DNA of 64,000 nt from Neobacillus cucumis (GTDB taxonomy: Bacteria > Bacillota > Bacilli > Bacillales > Cytobacillaceae). The notes below the pieces were generated by a model that was given only the letters and a program-made list of their open reading frames with translations, did no database searches and was not told the origin of the DNA. This document shows, in pieces, positions 34,474 to 43,305 of this stretch. The DNA lies in the NCBI RefSeq assembly GCF_016908975.1, contig NZ_JAFBEX010000008.1, forward strand, positions 210,347-274,346, written 5' to 3'. Position numbers and translations under genes: made by a program. The number at the start of each line of letters is the position of its first letter. The first letter of the stretch is position 1.

Positions 34474-36060
34474 ATGAATTCTGTTCATATTCCTAATGAT
34501 TTAAAAGAATTGTTACAAGAAAGTCATGTCCAATTTCAACTATCTGTTCCCCAACTCGTCGAGAAGGTTTTAGAAAGAAACGAAGGTTCTCTCACCTCTA
34601 CGGGTGCTGTCTGTGTTTCAACTGGTAAATACACCGGACGATCGCCTCAAGATAAATTTATTGTGATGGAGGAGTCTACTAAAAATAAAATTGCATGGGG
34701 CCCTACCAATCAGCCCATTACTAGAGAAGCGTTTACCGGTTTGTATCAAAAAGTGGTTGAATACCTTAGACAACAAAAAGAAATGTTTGTTTTTAAAGGA
34801 TTTGCTGGAGCGGATCCAAAATCTCGCTTGCCGATTCAAGTCATCAATGAATATGCCTGGCATAATCTCTTTGCCCAACAGTTATTTATCCGCCCGACAG
34901 AAGAAGAATTATTCACCCATGATGCCGGGTTCACTATAATCTCAGCTCCCAACTTTAAAGCTGATCCCGTCCTTGACGGAACGAAATCGGAAACTTTTAT
35001 TATCATCTCTTTTGAACAAAGAATCGTTCTAATCGGTGGTACTGAATATGCAGGAGAAATGAAGAAATCAATTTTTTCTGTGATGAACTATTTACTACCT
35101 GAAAATAATATTTTCTCCATGCACTGTTCGGCAAATGTTGGCATTGAGGGAGATGTGGCCTTATTCTTCGGATTGTCCGGTACAGGAAAAACCACTCTTT
35201 CTGCCGACCCGAATCGCCGCCTAATCGGAGACGATGAGCATGGCTGGTCATCCAATGGCGTCTTTAATATTGAAGGTGGATGTTATGCAAAGTGTATCAA
35301 TCTTTCTCGTGACAAAGAGCCGCAAATTTATGATGCGATTCGGTTTGGTACCGTTCTTGAGAATGTCGTTCTAAATATTGATTCAAGAACCCCTGATTAT
35401 AATGATGGTTCCCTGACAGAAAATACAAGGGCTGCCTATCCGATTGAGGCAATTGATAATATTATTAAGCCAAGTATTGCCGGCCACCCTAATACCATTG
35501 TCTTTTTAACAGCAGATGCCTTTGGTGTGTTACCTCCGATTGCTAAATTAACCAAAGAACAAGCTATGTATCATTTCTTAAGCGGATATACCTCTAAACT
35601 GGCCGGAACCGAGCGCGGGATCACCTCTCCAGAAGCAACGTTCTCTACTTGCTTTGGGGCACCATTCCTTCCGCTGCCTGCGACACGTTATGCGGAAATG
35701 CTAGGTGATAAAATCCTTGAGCATGATGCTAATGTCTTCTTAGTCAATACGGGCTGGACTGGAGGAGGATATGGAATTGGCAATAGAATGAAGTTATCCT
35801 ATACTCGAGCAATGGTCCAAGCAGCCATAGAAGGGGAATTAAACCAAATAGAGACAGTCAAAGATAAAATTTTCGGGCTAAATATACCAATTCATATTGC
35901 AGGTGTTCCTGATGAGGTTCTACAGCCTAGTCAAACATGGGCAGATGCGCAGGACTACGAGGAAAAAGCCAAGGCACTAGCAGCAAAATTCCGTGAAAAC
36001 TTTAAAAAGTTCCAAGATGTTTCAGCTGATATCGAACATAAAGGCGGACCTATTATTTAA
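34474..36060 (+). CDS. pckA: Phosphoenolpyruvate carboxykinase (ATP)
   Basis: A 528-residue gluconeogenic enzyme converting oxaloacetate and ATP to PEP. The kinase P-loop GLSGTGKTT is at 233-241, followed by [14 protein letters not shown] with the metal-binding Asp pair; TGRSPQDKF at 54-62 and NTGWTGG are further PEPCK signatures. The ATG at 34474 follows AAAGGAAGG; an upstream ATG at 34450 would lie before the ribosome site. It is divergent from metK. A CcpN-like box indicates repression when glucose is present. Confidence 0.97.
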   Translation: MNSVHIPNDLKELLQESHVQFQLSVPQLVEKVLERNEGSLTSTGAVCVSTGKYTGRSPQDKFIVMEESTKNKIAWGPTNQPITREAFTGLYQKVVEYLRQQKEMFVFKGFAGADPKSRLPIQVINEYAWHNLFAQQLFIRPTEEELFTHDAGFTIISAPNFKADPVLDGTKSETFIIISFEQRIVLIGGTEYAGEMKKSIFSVMNYLLPENNIFSMHCSANVGIEGDVALFFGLSGTGKTTLSADPNRRLIGDDEHGWSSNGVFNIEGGCYAKCINLSRDKEPQIYDAIRFGTVLENVVLNIDSRTPDYNDGSLTENTRAAYPIEAIDNIIKPSIAGHPNTIVFLTADAFGVLPPIAKLTKEQAMYHFLSGYTSKLAGTERGITSPEATFSTCFGAPFLPLPATRYAEMLGDKILEHDANVFLVNTGWTGGGYGIGNRMKLSYTRAMVQAAIEGELNQIETVKDKIFGLNIPIHIAGVPDEVLQPSQTWADAQDYEEKAKALAAKFRENFKKFQDVSADIEHKGGPII

Positions 36061-36077
36061 TTTAGATAAAAAAACAA

Positions 36078-36132
36078 GTTGATTGGAGCGGAAGGCGCCC
36101 GCGGAAAGCGAGCGCCTGGAGCGGAAATCAAC
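36078..36132. repeat. GC-rich palindromic intergenic repeat
   Basis: GTTGATT ... AATCAAC ends frame GGAGCGGAAGGCGCCCGCGG and AAGCGAGCGCCTGGAGCGGA; arms GGCGC/GCGCC pair. This sequence type is common in intergenic DNA of bacilli. It lies between the pckA stop and its terminator. Confidence 0.8.
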
Positions 36133-36146
36133 AGGCAAATTATACG

Positions 36147-36181
36147 CAAAGCCCCATATCAAAAAAGATATGGGGCTTTTG
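36147..36181. terminator. Terminator after pckA
   Basis: GCCCCATATC/GATATGGGGC, a perfect 10-bp stem with an A6 loop, then TTTTG; AAA on the other side lets it also serve ytmB. Confidence 0.9.
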
Positions 36182-36208
36182 TATGTCTTTATTATTACTT
36201 ATAATCGT

Positions 36209-36451
36209 TTAATTCGTAGAATTTAAGGACACTAATTGATAGGTTATGGTTGTGGTGTTTTTTTGCCATTCCACTTTCTTAATTAACGCTGTACCATTTG
36301 AATCACTGTCAAGTGTTTTTCTGACATCAATCGGAATTTCAATAGGGTATAGTCGGTATCCTTCTTTAACAAGCTCAAAAAGATTTTCCTCTAGCCTATG
36401 CTCCCTGCCTTTGGTCACAATTAAAGTATTTAACTCTAGTGGCATACCCAT
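36209..36451 (-). CDS. ytmB: YtmB-like small protein (DUF2584)
   Basis: An 80-residue protein starting MGMPLELNTLIVTKGREHRLEEN and ending ITYQLVSLNSTN, predicted as a small alpha/beta fold. It matches my memory of YtmB, which lies between pckA and ytmA in B. subtilis. ATG at 36451 was chosen nine bases after GGAGGGG. Function unknown. Same direction as ytmA, 37 bp downstream of it. Confidence 0.82.
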   Translation of the reverse strand: MGMPLELNTLIVTKGREHRLEENLFELVKEGYRLYPIEIPIDVRKTLDSDSNGTALIKKVEWQKNTTTITYQLVSLNSTN

Positions 36452-36488
36452 GTACATCCGCCCCTCCACTTTTATTACCTTTATTTTA

Positions 36489-37280
36489 TCATCTTTTGGT
36501 TTGATTTTTCATCCACTTTGCTAAATCATGGACGACATTTCTATTAAGGCTCGGAGGAAAATAATGCGTAACCTCTTCAAAGTACCAGCACTCTACTGGT
36601 TTGTCTAACGACCTCAGCCTTCTTTCAAGGCGGTAAGCATGCTCGATTGTCACATTAAGGTCCTTTACACCATGAATGATTAAGACGGGTGCTTTCATTT
36701 TTTCCAAGGCATATAATGCCGTTCTCTCTTTGTAGCGGTCTGGATACTTCTCAGGTGTTCCGCCAATCACCCTTTTCATCATTCTCCGTAAATCTTTGCG
36801 TTCCTTATATGTAAGCGTCATATCACTGACACCACCCCAAGTAACAACAGAAGCAGCCTCCGGGAATTGTATTCCTGCCCATAAGGCCATTACTCCTCCG
36901 CGAGAAAAACCAAAAATATGAATATCGCGAACCCTTGGAAGTGATTTTAACACTTGAAAAGCAGCATAGGCATCTTCCCTATCTTCTCCAGCGAAATCTT
37001 CATTTCCTTGTCCACCTTGGTTCCCACGATAGAACGGGGCAAAAACAATAAATCCCTCTGAGGCAAATTGGGCAATCCTTGCCGGTCTTACTTTTCCGAC
37101 GTTTTTTATGCCGCCTCTTAAATAGAGAAACCCGTCGAAGTTTCCATCCTGAATCGGTTCGGCAAGCATCCCCTTTACTTTTAATCCACCAGATAGATAC
37201 GTTATGACTTTTAATTCAACACGGGGATTGGGAGAAGGAAACCGAATGATTTCTAAAATCGTGCCATTATTGATGTCCAT
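36489..37280 (-). CDS. ytmA: Prolyl-oligopeptidase-like alpha/beta hydrolase (YtmA)
   Basis: A 263-residue serine hydrolase. The nucleophile is in FGFSRGGVMAL, the acid in HGVKDLNVTIEHA and the His in EEVTHYFPP. Upstream YLRGGIKNVGK and APFYRGNQGGQGNEDFAGEDR are typical of S9 dipeptidyl peptidase/acylaminoacyl peptidase domains, but no propeller domain is present. Cytoplasmic; substrate unknown. Ribosome site AAGGATGG lies eight bases before the ATG. Confidence 0.87.
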   Translation of the reverse strand: MDINNGTILEIIRFPSPNPRVELKVITYLSGGLKVKGMLAEPIQDGNFDGFLYLRGGIKNVGKVRPARIAQFASEGFIVFAPFYRGNQGGQGNEDFAGEDREDAYAAFQVLKSLPRVRDIHIFGFSRGGVMALWAGIQFPEAASVVTWGGVSDMTLTYKERKDLRRMMKRVIGGTPEKYPDRYKERTALYALEKMKAPVLIIHGVKDLNVTIEHAYRLERRLRSLDKPVECWYFEEVTHYFPPSLNRNVVHDLAKWMKNQTKR

Positions 37281-37410
37281 CTAAAAGTCCATCCTTTTGT
37301 CTTTTCTTTTTTAAATAAATCGTCACTGGGCATTCACACATTTTTCTCCCCTACATACCATATCATAGGCAATTAGCCCAGATTTATGAAAAGGTATTAA
37401 GGGGGGCCTC

Positions 37411-38436
37411 ATGTTGAAAAAATGGTTGAAAGGTAGTTACGCCTTACTTCTTATTAGCATACTGATGATTTCATTAGCTGCTTGCAATAACAGCTCGAGT
37501 TCGGAGCCGAAAACAACTAAAGTAGTAAAAGTTCGGATTGCTGAAGTGACACGGTCACTATTTTATGCTCCACAATATGTCGCCCTTGCGAAAGGATTTT
37601 TCAAGGATGAGGGATTAGATGTCACCTTAACCACCACTCCTGGCGGTGATAAAACGATGACAACCTTAATTTCAGGCGCCGCTGATATTGCTCTTGTTGG
37701 CTCGGAGACATCGATTTATGTTTATGCTCAAGGGTCCAATGACCCAGTCATCAATTTTGCCCAACTCACGCAGACAGATGGTACGTTCCTTGTTGCAAGG
37801 AATAAGATTGACAACTTCTCTTGGGATTTATTAAAAGGCAAAACCTTCCTTGGTCAGCGCAAAGGCGGCATGCCACAAATGGTTGGTGAATTTGTGTTAA
37901 AAAAACATGGGATTGACCCGCATCAAGACCTCACTTTAATTCAGAATGTTGATTTTGCCAATATCGCCAATGCGTTTTCTTCCGGCACAGGTGATTTCGT
38001 GCAATTATTCGAACCGACTGCCAGCATCTTTGAAAAAGAAGGCAAGGGCTATATTGTCGCCTCGTTCGGTAAGGAATCTGGGCATGTTCCTTATACAACC
38101 TTTATGGCAAAACAAAGCTATATGAAAGAAAATAAAGCCACCGTTGAAAAATTCACTAGAGCAATTTACAAAGCACAGCAATGGGTACAAACACACAGTG
38201 CCGAGGAAATCGCTAAAGCAGTCCAACCGTATTTCCCAGATACCGATTTTGAAATTATGAAAACCGTTGTCGACCGCTACAAGAGCCAAGGTTCCTATGC
38301 AACAGATCCTATTTTAGATGAAGAAGAGTGGAACAATCTGCAAAATATCATGAAAGAAGCAGGTGAACTTCCAAAAGAAGTAGACCATAAAACGCTTGTA
38401 AATACATCAGTGGCCGAAGGCATTATGAAAAAATAA
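37411..38436 (+). CDS. ytlA: ABC transporter substrate-binding lipoprotein, SsuA/NMT1 type (YtlA)
   Basis: A 341-residue protein with a lipoprotein signal (basic start, hydrophobic stretch, lipobox SLAAC with Cys27) followed by a periplasmic-binding-protein-like type II fold: YAPQYVALAKGFFKDEGLDV and LISGAADIALVGSE. This family binds sulfonates, taurine, nitrate or the thiamin precursor HMP. No THI riboswitch or S-box was found upstream, so substrate is open. First gene of a three-gene operon with ATPase and permease. Confidence 0.9.
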   Translation: MLKKWLKGSYALLLISILMISLAACNNSSSSEPKTTKVVKVRIAEVTRSLFYAPQYVALAKGFFKDEGLDVTLTTTPGGDKTMTTLISGAADIALVGSETSIYVYAQGSNDPVINFAQLTQTDGTFLVARNKIDNFSWDLLKGKTFLGQRKGGMPQMVGEFVLKKHGIDPHQDLTLIQNVDFANIANAFSSGTGDFVQLFEPTASIFEKEGKGYIVASFGKESGHVPYTTFMAKQSYMKENKATVEKFTRAIYKAQQWVQTHSAEEIAKAVQPYFPDTDFEIMKTVVDRYKSQGSYATDPILDEEEWNNLQNIMKEAGELPKEVDHKTLVNTSVAEGIMKK

Positions 38437-38459
38437 AAAAGGAAAGGGAGGCCGGTATC

Positions 38460-39236
38460 ATGAGCTTCTTGAAGGTTCAAGATATTCATCACACTTATTT
38501 CACCAAAGCCTCTGTCACCACGGCCCTCTCCGATATTTCACTAACCGTTGAGGAAGGGGAGTTTGTCTCCTTCCTCGGCCCAAGTGGCTGTGGAAAGACA
38601 ACTTTGCTCTCCATCATTTCCAGCCTGCTGAAACCAACCCAAGGGACTGTTCTTTTAGAAAACAAACCGGTTTCTACCTCTAAAAATGAAATCGGCTATA
38701 TGCTGCAGCAGGATTATTTGTTTCCTTGGAAAACCATTGAAGAAAATATCTTATTAGGCCTTAAACTATCGAAACAGCTCAATGAAAATACCAAAACAGC
38801 CGCACTGGACTTATTGGAGCAAATCGGCTTAAAAGGAGTGGAAAAACAGCTTCCAAAACAATTGTCGGGCGGAATGAGACAACGGGTTGCTCTTGTTCGA
38901 ACACTGGCGACAGAGCCGAAACTTTTGATGCTTGACGAACCGTTCTCAGCTCTCGATTATCAAACGAAGCTAAAGCTCGAAGATTTAGTCTCTCAAACAT
39001 TAGATGAGTTCGGAAAAACAGCCATCTTAGTTACCCATGATATTGGCGAAGCTATTGCGATGAGCGATCGCATCTTTTTATTTTCAGCAAAGCCTGGAAA
39101 AATCCACAAAATCTTCGAGATACCGAAAGAACTACAGAAGCTTTCACCTTTTGAAGCGAGAAATCATGAAGCCTTTCAAGGTATCTTTCAAACGATATGG
39201 AAGGAGTTGGAGTCTCTTGAGCCCAAAAAGGAATGA
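38460..39236 (+). CDS. ytlC: ABC transporter ATP-binding protein, SsuB/TauB type (YtlC)
   Basis: A 258-residue ATPase. Walker A is GPSGCGKTT (40-48), Q-loop [13 protein letters not shown] signature [11 protein letters not shown], Walker [13 protein letters not shown] and H-loop VTHDIGEA. It powers uptake with YtlA and YtlD. The TCA AAG GAA AGG GAG GCC region before the ATG provides the ribosome site. The 3' end overlaps ytlD by 20 bp. Confidence 0.93.
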   Translation: MSFLKVQDIHHTYFTKASVTTALSDISLTVEEGEFVSFLGPSGCGKTTLLSIISSLLKPTQGTVLLENKPVSTSKNEIGYMLQQDYLFPWKTIEENILLGLKLSKQLNENTKTAALDLLEQIGLKGVEKQLPKQLSGGMRQRVALVRTLATEPKLLMLDEPFSALDYQTKLKLEDLVSQTLDEFGKTAILVTHDIGEAIAMSDRIFLFSAKPGKIHKIFEIPKELQKLSPFEARNHEAFQGIFQTIWKELESLEPKKE

Positions 39237-40023
39237 CATAGAACTCCTCCATAAACAGTATCTCAAATCTTTAAAGGTCCAAAAGAGCTGGGTGCGTTTT
39301 TATCAATTAGTTATATTTCTACTCTTACTCTTTAGTTGGGAATTTTTAAGCCGGATGCAGTGGATTGATCCGCTCCTTTTTAGTTCACCATCAAAAATTT
39401 GGAACTTATGTCTTGAAAAGATTCAAGATGGCTCATTGCTAACCAACTTAGGTGCCACTTTACTGGAAACGGTGATTGGCTTTATTGTCAGCACCGTACT
39501 CGGCGTAATCATCGCAGCAATTCTCTGGTGGTCACCCATGCTTTCTAAAATCTTAGATCCCTATCTAGTAATTTTTAATGCCATGCCGAAAGTCGCTTTG
39601 GGACCTGTTATTATCGTTGCCCTTAGTCCTGGCTATACCTCCATTATTGCCAATGGCGTAATTATTTCTGTTATTATTACCGCTATCGTCGTGTATACAT
39701 CTTTTAAAGAAGTGGACCCTAACTATTTAAAGGTCCTGCAAACCTTTGGGGCCACACGCCTTCAATGCTTTAAGGAAGCCATTATGCCAGCAAGCTTTCC
39801 AGCTATTATCTCGACATTAAAGGTGAATGTGGGTCTTTCCTGGGTTGGGGTAATCGTTGGGGAATTTCTAGTTTCCACTAAAGGGCTTGGCTACATGATT
39901 ATTTATGGATTCCAAGTATTTAATTTTACGCTGGTGTTTTTATCGCTATTGGTAATCGCTGTTTTTGCCACGGTCATGTATCAATTGGTGGATTTATTGG
40001 AAAAAAAATTAATAAAAGAATAG
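39217..40023 (+). CDS. ytlD: ABC transporter permease, SsuC type (YtlD)
   Basis: A 268-residue BPD_transp_1 permease with about six membrane helices and the EAA-type loop [27 protein letters not shown] that contacts the ATPase. TTG start ([11 protein letters not shown]) ten bases after AAGGAG; the frame is open further upstream inside ytlC but lacks a ribosome site. Completes the importer. Confidence 0.9.
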   Translation: MSPKRNDIELLHKQYLKSLKVQKSWVRFYQLVIFLLLLFSWEFLSRMQWIDPLLFSSPSKIWNLCLEKIQDGSLLTNLGATLLETVIGFIVSTVLGVIIAAILWWSPMLSKILDPYLVIFNAMPKVALGPVIIVALSPGYTSIIANGVIISVIITAIVVYTSFKEVDPNYLKVLQTFGATRLQCFKEAIMPASFPAIISTLKVNVGLSWVGVIVGEFLVSTKGLGYMIIYGFQVFNFTLVFLSLLVIAVFATVMYQLVDLLEKKLIKE

Positions 40024-40052
40024 CAGATAGCCTAACTTCTGCTATTTTTTTT
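40018..40052. terminator. Terminator shared by ytlD and ytkD
   Basis: AATAGCAGA/TCTGCTATT stem with a 10-base loop and T8; it overlaps the stop codons of both convergent genes. Confidence 0.85.
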
Positions 40053-40508
40053 ATTTATATATCTTAGACATTCCTCAATCACTTGGTCTTTCATGATAAA
40101 GCTATATTCTTCAGCAAAGCGGAGCTGCAAAAGGTCTCCCTCAACTTTGACTGGTCCATTTGTTTCAAAGTAGGTTTGGGTCTTCTCTACCTTGTCCACC
40201 TTTCCCCAAAAGACGGCTTTAGCAAAAGCACCTTTGGTGTCGTTGACTTTGTATTCGGCAATAAATTGAAGGTCGGAAAGAACCGCCCCTGTTTCTTCAA
40301 AGACCTCTCTTCTCGCTGCCTCTTCAAGTGTTTCGCCACTTTCTACTTTTCCACCTGGGAATTCTAGACCTCGAAGTTTATGCTTGGTTAATAGCCAGCA
40401 ATTTTTGTATTGGCAAATCACCAATACATGCATAGCCTTCATATTAAATGCGTCAGGACTAAAAGCAAGTTCAATTTTATTTCCATAATAATCGAGAAAT
40501 TCATTCAT
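40032..40508 (-). CDS. ytkD: Nudix hydrolase YtkD (8-oxo-dGTP / RNA pyrophosphohydrolase type)
   Basis: A 158-residue protein with a complete Nudix box GX5EX7REUXEEXGU: GGKVESGETLEEAARREVFEETGA region at about 65-88. B. subtilis YtkD hydrolyses oxidised dGTP and has RNA 5'-pyrophosphohydrolase activity, so nucleotide-pool sanitation or mRNA decapping is expected. The ATG at 40508 follows GGGGCGG by five bases. Neighbour order (ytlD, ytkD, luxS region) matches B. subtilis. Confidence 0.9.
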   Translation of the reverse strand: MNEFLDYYGNKIELAFSPDAFNMKAMHVLVICQYKNCWLLTKHKLRGLEFPGGKVESGETLEEAARREVFEETGAVLSDLQFIAEYKVNDTKGAFAKAVFWGKVDKVEKTQTYFETNGPVKVEGDLLQLRFAEEYSFIMKDQVIEECLRYINKKNSRS

Positions 40509-40550
40509 CTTTAACCGCCCCAAATTTACTTTCATGCTATAATTATATAT

Positions 40551-40583
40551 AAAAAAGGAGAATCCTTAAACTCCTGGATTCTC
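40551..40583 (-). terminator. Terminator after the 107-residue gene
   Basis: GAGAATCC/GGATTCTC 8-bp stem, 10-base loop, then CTTTTTT on the minus strand. Confidence 0.82.
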
Positions 40584-40594
40584 ATCAAAGTAAT

Positions 40595-40918
40595 TTATTG
40601 ATTTTTTGGCAGAATGTTCATGCTTTCGATATGGCTTTTCGCCTCTTGGTCTCCAAGTTTATAAATAATACCGTATACTTGTTGGATCGTACTATCGTAG
40701 GTGTCATTCTCCCTGTCGTAATGATATTGAACAAAAGGGACATGGGCTCTAAAAAAGTTTTGCCATTCAGTGGAATAATTTTGATTAAACAGCTCTCTTA
40801 ATTGGGAAATTTCCTCGTCTGTTGCTTCAATTTTGTAGCTCCAAGTGGAACTTGAAGCATTACTGGAAATATGACCGGTCCCTACATCTATATAGTAGGA
40901 TTTCTTCTGTTCATCCAT
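40595..40918 (-). CDS. Conserved-looking hypothetical, 107 residues
   Basis: A soluble protein starting MDEQKKSYYIDVGTGHISSN and containing WSYKIEATDEEISQLRELFNQN and HVPFVQYHYDRENDTYD. Strand-rich N-terminus, helical middle, no membrane segment, no known motif. AAAGGGG lies seven bases before the ATG and a good terminator follows, so it is a real single-gene unit. I do not recognise the family. Confidence 0.75.
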   Translation of the reverse strand: MDEQKKSYYIDVGTGHISSNASSSTWSYKIEATDEEISQLRELFNQNYSTEWQNFFRAHVPFVQYHYDRENDTYDSTIQQVYGIIYKLGDQEAKSHIESMNILPKNQ

Positions 40919-41156
40919 TACTTCAACCCCTTTTACTGTTTAGTAATGTGCAAATAGAGAAATTTTTATTCTTTTTCACATTTCGACTCATTTTTTAGCG
41001 GGTAATCTTATATAATATACATACAAACAAGAAAACAGACTTTTCAGTCAATTCATTTTTTAACAGACAGGGATGATTTTCTACTTTTATGGGTATTCAA
41101 TAAGTATATTCTTTTCTCGTCTAATCAAATCAAAACCGGAATAGGAGGTGGTAAAA

Positions 41157-41414
41157 ATGAAATTAGTTGATGAATTGTATGCAATGTATCGAAACAAATT
41201 AACCGGTGATGAAGAAGATATCGATATGTTGACTTTTGCTTTTTTAGAAGAAATGTCACATGAAGACTTGCTTGCCTTAATTCAAGAGATGGATAAACAA
41301 GAGCTTTATGATTTAATGGGACTTTATCTGATTGAAAGCTTAAAAGGTAAATTTGCTCAAGAAGAGTATGGTCAGCACCGTACACATACTTATTATCCTA
41401 GGAATATACATTGA
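41157..41414 (+). CDS. Small acidic protein, 85 residues (DUF6154-like)
   Basis: Starts MKLVDELYAMYRNKLTGDEED and contains MLTFAFLEEMSHEDLLALIQ and ELYDLMGLYLIESLKGKFAQEE; mostly helical and acidic. AGGAGGTGG lies five bases before the ATG, an excellent ribosome site. It resembles a small Bacillus family annotated DUF6154; that assignment is from memory. Function unknown. Own terminator downstream. The 238 bp upstream hold only promoter-like AT-rich DNA (TATAAT near 41012). Confidence 0.75.
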   Translation: MKLVDELYAMYRNKLTGDEEDIDMLTFAFLEEMSHEDLLALIQEMDKQELYDLMGLYLIESLKGKFAQEEYGQHRTHTYYPRNIH

Positions 41415-41437
41415 TTATTACATAATACCTGACACCC

Positions 41438-41462
41438 GGAAGCGGAAGCGCTTCCTTTTTTT
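41438..41462 (+). terminator. Terminator after the 85-residue gene
   Basis: GGAAGCG/CGCTTCC 7-bp stem with GAAG tetraloop and T8. Confidence 0.88.
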
Positions 41463-41525
41463 GTGTTTTTTCAAAACGGTTCCTTTAATCATGTTACAAT
41501 TGAATGGAAGAGGGGGGAATGAATT

Positions 41526-41696
41526 ATGTTTACGGTCATAGTGGTAGGGATTATTATTGTGATGGTTATTTTATTGCTCGCAGTTACAACCACTTCAAAA
41601 GCGTATTCTTATAAACATACGGTGGATTCGTTGGATAATAATCCCTATATGGATTCAGAAGAGAAACAGAAAAAAGAAGATGAAAATAAGGGATAA
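41526..41696 (+). CDS. ytzI: Small membrane protein YtzI
   Basis: A 56-residue protein: MFTVIVVGIIIVMVILLLAV is a single N-terminal membrane helix, followed by a polar tail with HTVDSLDNNPYMDSEEKQKK. GGGGGGAAT precedes the ATG by eight bases and a strong terminator follows. YtzI of B. subtilis has this plan and lies near luxS. Function unknown. Too short for many gene callers. Confidence 0.8.
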   Translation: MFTVIVVGIIIVMVILLLAVTTTSKAYSYKHTVDSLDNNPYMDSEEKQKKEDENKG

Positions 41697-41731
41697 AAAA
41701 ATTCCTATTCATTGTGAATAGGAATTTTTTT
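41694..41731. terminator. Bidirectional terminator between ytzI and luxS
   Basis: ATTCCTATTC/GAATAGGAAT perfect 10-bp stem, ATTGT loop, A7 and T7 flanks. Confidence 0.93.
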
Positions 41732-41734
41732 ATC

Positions 41735-42208
41735 TTACGCAAATACTTGTTTTAATTCTTCTTTGCTGTGGTCAAGCCAGAAACGCATTAAGCGTTTAGC
41801 CCCTTCTAAATCGTGGAGTTTTGCCTGGCCGCATTGTCTTTCATTTGCAGCAGGAATCTCAACAATTTCAACAGCATCTTTCATTGTATCTTCGAGAAGG
41901 TCGATAATTTCTTCTACGGTTGGTTCGCCGCTTACGACCAAATAATAACCTGTTTGACAGCCCATTGGTGAAATATCAATGATATCAAAGTGGTCATACT
42001 TTTCGGAATGCTTGCGGATATTAAAGGCAAGTAAATGCTCCAATGTATGGATCGCATCTGGTTTCATTGCCTGCTTATTGGGTTGGCAAAAACGGATATC
42101 ATATTTATTAACAATACCGTCACTGCCTACTTTATGAACACCACAGTGTCTCACAAATGGGGCTTTAACAGCATTATGATCTAAATCAAAGCTTTCTACT
42201 GAAGGCAT
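41735..42208 (-). CDS. luxS: S-ribosylhomocysteine lyase LuxS
   Basis: A 157-residue metalloenzyme cleaving S-ribosylhomocysteine to homocysteine and the AI-2 precursor DPD. Metal ligands H54 and H58 in HTLEH with catalytic E57, catalytic C84 in MGCQTGYY, third ligand C126 in RQCGQAK. The ATG at 42208 gives exactly the B. subtilis length and is eight bases after AAGGGAG. A promoter TTGATG-17-TAGTAT lies upstream. It recycles the by-product of SAM-dependent methylation, fitting metK and the methyltransferases here. Confidence 0.97.
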   Translation of the reverse strand: MPSVESFDLDHNAVKAPFVRHCGVHKVGSDGIVNKYDIRFCQPNKQAMKPDAIHTLEHLLAFNIRKHSEKYDHFDIIDISPMGCQTGYYLVVSGEPTVEEIIDLLEDTMKDAVEIVEIPAANERQCGQAKLHDLEGAKRLMRFWLDHSKEELKQVFA

Positions 42209-42240
42209 ATCATTCACTCCCTTTTCTTTCTCTCTCCATC

Positions 42241-42269
42241 ATACTATAAATTCCGATCTTATTCATCAA
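42241..42269 (-). promoter_or_regulatory. Promoter of luxS
   Basis: On the minus strand TTGATG (42269-42264) and TAGTAT (42246-42241), spacer 17, 32 bases before the luxS start. Confidence 0.55.
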
Positions 42270-42353
42270 CATAATTGCATTTAACAATTTAGACGATTAT
42301 TTCTATTTATGGTATGTTGTACGTATGAACACTGTATTCAAAAGGAGAAACGT

Positions 42354-42587
42354 ATGCTAAAAAAAATCTTTCTATTGCTTATTCGTTTTTATCAGGTCGT
42401 GATATCACCTATCAAACCGCCAACCTGCCGCTTTTATCCAACATGTTCGCAATATGGACTAGAGGCAATTCAACGCTTTGGTGCCATCAAAGGCGGCTGG
42501 CTAACGATTAAGCGGATAGCAAAATGCCATCCTTTTCATCCAGGTGGGGTAGATCCTGTACCTGATAAAAAACAGCCCAAATCTTAA
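42354..42587 (+). CDS. yidD: Membrane protein insertion efficiency factor YidD (YtjA)
   Basis: A 77-residue protein with the YidD signature: [28 protein letters not shown] and [13 protein letters not shown], three conserved Cys and an amphipathic N-terminal helix. It aids insertion of proteins by YidC/Sec. The ATG at 42354 follows AAAGGAG by seven bases. Its stop overlaps the carbonic anhydrase stop tail to tail. Confidence 0.93.
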   Translation: MLKKIFLLLIRFYQVVISPIKPPTCRFYPTCSQYGLEAIQRFGAIKGGWLTIKRIAKCHPFHPGGVDPVPDKKQPKS

Positions 42588-43150
42588 TCCTTATATCCGT
42601 CGACAATTAAATCAAGCTTGCCTGTTTTAGGGTCAATAACCAAACCGTGTACTGGAACATCGTTTGGCATTAGTGGATGATTTTTGATCATATCCACACT
42701 GTGTTTGACACTGTCAGTTACACTTTCAAATCCACGCAGCCATGATTCAATATCAATTCCGGAATATGTAAGGGTTTTGAATGTTTCTTCCGATATTCCT
42801 CTTTCTTTCATGCTTTCAATCACAGGTTCTGCTTTCATTCCGCTCATCCCACAATCGTAGTGGGCTATAACCAAGACTTCTTGTGCTTTTAATTGATATA
42901 AAGCAACTAAAATACTCCGCATTACACTTCCAAATGGATGTGACACCAGAGCACCTGCATCCTTAACAATCTTGGCATCCCCATTACCCAAGTTCAACGC
43001 TTTAGGCAGCAATTCCAAGAGACGTGTATCCATACAAGTAAGAATGACCATCTTTTTGTTAGGGAATTTGGTTGTTTCATACTTTTCATATTCGTGATTT
43101 TCTACGAATTGCTGGTTAAAATCTAAGATTTCATTTAAAATTTTTGTCAT
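42584..43150 (-). CDS. ytiB: Beta-type carbonic anhydrase (YtiB)
   Basis: A 188-residue beta-carbonic anhydrase. Zinc ligands are in CMDTRL (Cys and the Asp-Arg dyad) and HYDCGM (His and Cys), with KDAGALV between. It interconverts CO2 and bicarbonate. The ATG at 43150 lies after GGATGGG; an ATG four codons upstream overlaps the ribosome site. The stop TTA/TAA overlaps that of yidD by 4 bp with no terminator between them. Confidence 0.92.
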   Translation of the reverse strand: MTKILNEILDFNQQFVENHEYEKYETTKFPNKKMVILTCMDTRLLELLPKALNLGNGDAKIVKDAGALVSHPFGSVMRSILVALYQLKAQEVLVIAHYDCGMSGMKAEPVIESMKERGISEETFKTLTYSGIDIESWLRGFESVTDSVKHSVDMIKNHPLMPNDVPVHGLVIDPKTGKLDLIVDGYKD

Positions 43151-43305
43151 TTTTAATCCCATCCTTTCCTATTAAGCATACATAATATGCCTTGCATGAA
43201 ACAAATATTATACTTGCATTTAGGCAAATTTTTTTTATATTACATAGGAATCCCTTCCCTGCAGACAATAAAACCATATGTGTCTGTTGAGAAAGGAAGA
43301 TTTAT

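Noticed and set aside
37281..37410. Possible THI-box (TPP riboswitch) before ytlA
   Set aside because: The conserved CUGAGA and ACCUGA-type core elements are absent.
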